Below, piece after piece: positions 60,842-64,000 of a DNA stretch of 64,000 bases. Origin of the DNA: JAFMPW01 sp041743085 (GTDB taxonomy: Bacteria; Bacteroidota; Bacteroidia; Flavobacteriales; Flavobacteriaceae); contig JBGTNL010000019.1 in NCBI GenBank assembly GCA_041743085.1, positions 186,001-250,000 on the forward strand, read 5' to 3'. Made by a program: the position numbers and the translations under genes. Below the pieces are notes generated by a model. That model saw nothing but the letters and a program-made list of their open reading frames with translations. It was not told the origin of the DNA and ran no database searches. Numbering within the stretch: the stretch's first letter is position 1; each line of letters starts with the position of its first letter.

Positions 60842-62125
60842 CTATGGGTTAAACGTTATCAAATCTTCTTCCGTTTCAGGTGGTTCTTCAAATTCTATAC
60901 AATCAAGTTGTGTTTTCTTAGGATTTATGAACTCGTAATATTCCGGTCTTAGTTCCTCTGCCAGCGGCTCTGCGGCTGGCAATTTTTCTCTCAGGGGGTC
61001 TACTTGTCTTCCATTCCTCCAAAAACGATAGCAAACATGTGGCCCACCGGTATTTCCGGTCATCCCTACCCATCCTATAACATCTCCCTGCCGTACATAA
61101 TCGCCTCTTTTTGCCTTTTGTTTTTTCATGTGGAGGTACTGGGTACTATAAGTTCCATTATGCCTGATTTTCACATATTTTCCGTTACCCCCTTTTCTGG
61201 TAGATTCTGTCACTGTACCATCAGCTGTTGCCATTATAGGCGTCCCTATAGGAGCCGCATAATCGGTTCCCTTATGAGGTCGCACCCGGTAACCGTAATA
61301 GCGGATCCTTCTTTTAAGATTATATCTTGACGAAATTCTGCTGAACTTTACGGGAGCCCTTAAAAAAGTCCGCCGGAGGTTATTGGCCTCTTCATCAAAA
61401 TATTCGGTAATATTCTTTAAGGCGTCATTTTCATAGGCAAAAGCATAAAGGGGGGTCCCGTTATGCTCAAAATAAGCTGCTTCTATGGGTTCGGCGCCTG
61501 CGTAAATGGTGTCATTAATATACTTCTCCTTATAGATAACTTTAAATTTATCTCCTTTTTGAAGCCTGAAGAAATCTATGGTCCAGGCATAAATTTCGGA
61601 AAGTTCGTGTGTAATATAATAATCTATGTTCTGAGCCAGGATAGCATCGGATAAGGAGGTTTCAATTACGCCCGAAGCTTCGCGCTCCACATATTTTACT
61701 GCTCTTTTTTGCTTATAGGCGACGGCCGTATCTCTAAAATCTATCACGGTATAATTGATAGGGTCATTGTTGTAAATGAAAACCTGGGCCGTTTCCAAAG
61801 TGTCCTTGGATTTTAAAATAAGGTAGGGCTTTCCCACGCGTATCTTGCGAACATCAAAAGTATCTCTATAGTCTTCAGATATTTTGGCAATTTTAGGGTA
61901 AGCTACTTTGTTCTCAAGCATCAGTTCTCCAAAACTATCTCCGCTTCTGACGGTATCCTGAAGGACTTTAAAGTTTTCCAGATTGAATCCGTATTCCGTA
62001 ATTTCTTCGGGAATTTCCTCAGTGAGCTGAATATCAGCTATTTCTAAAGGTTTTGGCGTGGGTTTTTCTTCCTTACAGGAGGCTAGTATGATGACTACTA
62101 ATAGGGCGCCCCAAAATTTTTGCAT
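60842..62125 (-). CDS. M23 family metallopeptidase lipoprotein
   Basis: 427 residues from ATG 62125 (a TTG two codons upstream is in frame). Lipobox ILASCKEE near Cys17. A long N-terminal region with LysM-like or DUF-type fold, then the LytM (M23) domain at about residues 275-375 with zinc ligands in RPHKGTDYAAP, STQYLHMKKQ and GGPHVCYRFW. Such enzymes cut peptidoglycan cross-links. The catalytic set is complete, so it should be active at the envelope. It lies two bases after tdo and one before pgi. Confidence 0.92.
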   Translation of the reverse strand: MQKFWGALLVVIILASCKEEKPTPKPLEIADIQLTEEIPEEITEYGFNLENFKVLQDTVRSGDSFGELMLENKVAYPKIAKISEDYRDTFDVRKIRVGKPYLILKSKDTLETAQVFIYNNDPINYTVIDFRDTAVAYKQKRAVKYVEREASGVIETSLSDAILAQNIDYYITHELSEIYAWTIDFFRLQKGDKFKVIYKEKYINDTIYAGAEPIEAAYFEHNGTPLYAFAYENDALKNITEYFDEEANNLRRTFLRAPVKFSRISSRYNLKRRIRYYGYRVRPHKGTDYAAPIGTPIMATADGTVTESTRKGGNGKYVKIRHNGTYSTQYLHMKKQKAKRGDYVRQGDVIGWVGMTGNTGGPHVCYRFWRNGRQVDPLREKLPAAEPLAEELRPEYYEFINPKKTQLDCIEFEEPPETEEDLITFNP

Positions 62126-62127
62126 GG

Positions 62128-63096
62128 TCAATTATGAATTTTTTCAGGGTTAAAGATATGGTCTACCCATTGTTTTCCCCAATTATTTAACTCTTCGTTT
62201 GTATGTAATTCCGGAAAAAATACAACCCTCTGAAAATTCGGGGGTAGAAAATCCTTCCAGTTGGTTCCCCCTGTGGCCTCAATTGCTGCATTTTCCCTGT
62301 TGAGGTAGCGGTGGGCAGAACCCATATGCATTAACGGCCAATTTACATTCGCATTTATATCCATCATCTTTAACGCATCTATGAGGGCTTTATTATGTTT
62401 GCTTTTAGCAGGCAGGTTCAGATATTTATGATACATGGTCTGATCCTTAAGCTGTTTCGCTATCCTTACGAATCTTGGGGTGTACCTATATTCAAATTGT
62501 TTCAGGGTGAGCGTCTTCTCGCCGGTAGTCAGATCCGTTGCACCTTTTTTCCAATAAATATGCTCGTAAAGTTCTTCAATGGCACTCTCACTACCAAACC
62601 GGGAGCGATCCGTAACATGTACGAGGTTTTGCAATGGCGTGGCATAGATCTCAATCATCCGGAACTGAGCCGATTGAAAGCCGCTGGCAGGTAAGAGCGC
62701 CATGCGAAACTGCAAAAACTGTTCTCGCTCCATTCCCCTGATCATTATGCTGAAAGAAGAAATAAGCACTTTATAGTAACTGTTAATCCTGTTTACCTTC
62801 GCGGTGAAAAAATCTACCTGCTGTGATTTATCGTCTACGATCTGTTTCTGTTCATGTAAGATAAGCTTAAAATATAGTTCTGTGATCTGATGGTACATTA
62901 TAAAGATCTCCTCATCCGGAAAATGAGTTCTGGGAACCTGAAGGCTTAACAAAGTATCTAAATGTATATAGTCCCAATAAGTAAGGTAGCGCTGATAAAG
63001 TAGTCCGTCCAGATAAGAGCTTAAATCCTGGCCAGAATCCTTATACTTTTCTTCTAGTTTTGAAATTTGGGATTCAATGCGCTCTTTGTTCCTCAT
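62128..63096 (-). CDS. Tryptophan 2,3-dioxygenase family protein
   Basis: 322 residues, ATG start. Family signature IMYHQITELYFKLILHE (substrate-pocket His), RMALLPASGFQSAQFRMIE, and the proximal heme His in WPLMHMGSAHRYL. TDO opens the tryptophan ring to N-formylkynurenine. Its C-terminal part (FFPELHTNEELNNWGKQWVD) differs from E. coli-like or animal TDO in having no conserved tail. It is the first gene of the tdo-M23-pgi run. Confidence 0.92.
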   Translation of the reverse strand: MRNKERIESQISKLEEKYKDSGQDLSSYLDGLLYQRYLTYWDYIHLDTLLSLQVPRTHFPDEEIFIMYHQITELYFKLILHEQKQIVDDKSQQVDFFTAKVNRINSYYKVLISSFSIMIRGMEREQFLQFRMALLPASGFQSAQFRMIEIYATPLQNLVHVTDRSRFGSESAIEELYEHIYWKKGATDLTTGEKTLTLKQFEYRYTPRFVRIAKQLKDQTMYHKYLNLPAKSKHNKALIDALKMMDINANVNWPLMHMGSAHRYLNRENAAIEATGGTNWKDFLPPNFQRVVFFPELHTNEELNNWGKQWVDHIFNPEKIHN

Positions 63097-63311
63097 GCTA
63101 ATAAGCTTAGGTCAATAATCAGATTTTTAATTTTGCCATTTATCTCAGCACAAACCAAGGGATAGAACCGAGATATCTGACGGCTCAGGTTAAATAGTCA
63201 ACGAGCCCATTAGGGGGAGGACCACAATTTGTCCGGTGACCGGTGTGAAATTCCTGTTTTTAATACTTTGTCCAGGCCCCTGGCTCTAGATTCTTAATTC
63301 TTTATTATTGT

Positions 63312-63513
63312 TGTCCGGTAATGCCAAAACTGCAAGGCAAGTATATTGGGCGTTCCCATTATATTTGTTATCCAAGGGCCTGCTTTTCGTACATTGCCTA
63401 CAAGTATGAACGTACCTATGACACCTGGAATCCACTATATGATTTCGGTTGGTCACGATCAAGTCTTGCGTCTTATGTCTTGCAGCGCGGCGGTCTTACG
63501 TCTTAACCGGACA
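63312..63513 (+). mobile_element. TGTCCGG-bounded element, copy B
   Basis: 202 bases, TGTCCGGTAA at the left and TTAACCGGACA at the right. It is the inverted counterpart of 40702-40912 with a 5-base length difference near CTGCAAGGCAAGTATATTGG and scattered substitutions. Flanks TTG before and TTAGTG after are shared, so the transposed unit may be slightly larger. It lies in the 492-base gap between the tdo start and the DUF3108 gene stop. Confidence 0.75.
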
Positions 63514-63588
63514 TTAGTGATTCTTTATCAATTTTACTGATCTTTTTTCTAAAATTATATCTGATAATCATTGAGGCGTTGTCCCAAG

Positions 63589-64000
63589 CTAATCCATTAT
63601 GATCTTGAACTGGTTTTTTAGGCCGTTATAGCCGTCCAGATCTGCCTTTATTGATCCTACGGTAAGATCTGCTTTTATCCTTATGGGAATTTTATTCAAA
63701 TCATTTGAAACCCAAAGCGAAAGGCTTTCCTGCTCCTTAAAAACCCTGCCCGATTGTACGTAAGGTCTGAACTTCAGGCATTCCACTTTCCCGTATTTTG
63801 TCCTGAGTATTTCCTTCCCAAGATATTTAAGCTTAAACTTAAAAATACCATCATCATCGTAAAGCATTTTCAACTCAATGGCTTTTCCTTCAACCAGATC
63901 TTCCAATTCATAGTTATTTCTTAAGAAATAGAAAGCGGAAATTAGATCCTGTATACTGTCCTTCAATGTAAAATTAAGCTTTTTCTTAGTCTTTTTGTCA
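63589..64000 (-). CDS. DUF3108 domain protein, C-terminal part only
   Basis: The frame is open to the right edge with no stop, giving 136 C-terminal residues; the start lies outside. A TTG at 63966 is open but codes Leu inside the protein. Features: YEVE-like LVEGKAIELKMLYDDDG, VECLKFRPYVQSGRVFKE, LSLWVSNDLNKIPIRIKADL and a final VGSIKADLDGY, typical of DUF3108, a periplasmic family of unknown function. Its neighbour after the gap is tdo. Confidence 0.85.
   Translation of the reverse strand, partial: DKKTKKKLNFTLKDSIQDLISAFYFLRNNYELEDLVEGKAIELKMLYDDDGIFKFKLKYLGKEILRTKYGKVECLKFRPYVQSGRVFKEQESLSLWVSNDLNKIPIRIKADLTVGSIKADLDGYNGLKNQFKIIMD

Noticed and set aside
63321..63540. Two small plus-strand frames in the TGTCCGG element (61 and 64 codons)
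   Set aside because: A 5-base length difference between the two element copies shifts the frame, and no start is shared; coding is unlikely.
1..64000. tRNA, rRNA, tmRNA, RNase P RNA and CRISPR arrays
   Set aside because: No TPsiC-like GTTCGANNC segments in a cloverleaf setting, no conserved rRNA blocks and no regularly spaced repeats were seen by reading.

Overview
The window looks like the chromosome of a Bacteroidota, family Flavobacteriaceae (probably marine). Reasons: gliding genes gldD and gldE beside ssb and mutY, four TonB-dependent receptors (three with CarboxypepD_reg-like plugs), DUF4270, DUF5689 and lamin-tail lipoproteins, no Shine-Dalgarno signals, TAnnTTTG (-7 type) promoters and eukaryote-type GlyRS. 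The genus cannot be fixed by reading alone. No rRNA, tRNA, CRISPR, prophage or intact transposase was seen.

Layout. 1-4.0 kb: a minus-strand operon mutY-ssb-gldE-gldD-PLP dehydratase (the last cut by the left edge). 4.1-6.9 kb: plus-strand HU, a 29-residue very basic protein, RNase G and recX. 6.9-15.9 kb: a biotin region (bioF, DUF2007, bioD, bioA, a FabF-like ketosynthase and bioB, all minus) interrupted by an oppositely oriented GT39-like membrane glycosyltransferase. 16.8-18.7 kb: atpC/atpD. 18.9-25.2 kb: a TonB receptor with an SGNH-hydrolase lipoprotein, then glmS. 25.3-29.3 kb: DUF4270 lipoprotein and a GlgA N-terminal-domain protein, divergent from panC-panD. 29.3-36.4 kb: membrane flippase-like protein, degenerate esterase, radA, alpha/beta hydrolase, aldo/keto reductase, xth. 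36.7-40.4 kb: a frameshifted barrel protein, a FecA-like receptor and a QueC-like PP-loop protein. 41.3-49.1 kb: glyS, coiled-coil protein, comF, Ig-like lipoprotein, omega-amidase, ankyrin protein and catalase. 49.4-59.0 kb: a decayed PAS/receiver gene, a TonB receptor with a DUF5689/LTD lipoprotein and a divergent secreted EEP phosphodiesterase, DUF1080 protein, small membrane protein and another TonB receptor. 59.2-64 kb: tdo, M23 peptidase and pgi as an operon, and a DUF3108 protein cut by the right edge.

The coding content is mostly conserved flavobacterial housekeeping and envelope genes. The less explained structure is between the genes. It includes (i) three copies of a ~165 bp element with long terminal inverted repeats at 34.1, 36.5 and 39.3 kb; (ii) an inverted pair of ~205 bp elements bounded by TGTCCGG/CCGGACA at 40.7 and 63.3 kb; (iii) two further dispersed repeat families (at 7.9, 9.2 and 35.3 kb, and at 15.9 and 41.0 kb); and (iv) a recurring class of ~16 bp hairpins with unrelated arms but a constant AA loop, plus GC-rich palindromes that are present in one repeat copy and absent from the same site in the other. 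Several genes also have a TAnnTTTG box exactly four bases before ATG, which predicts leaderless mRNAs.
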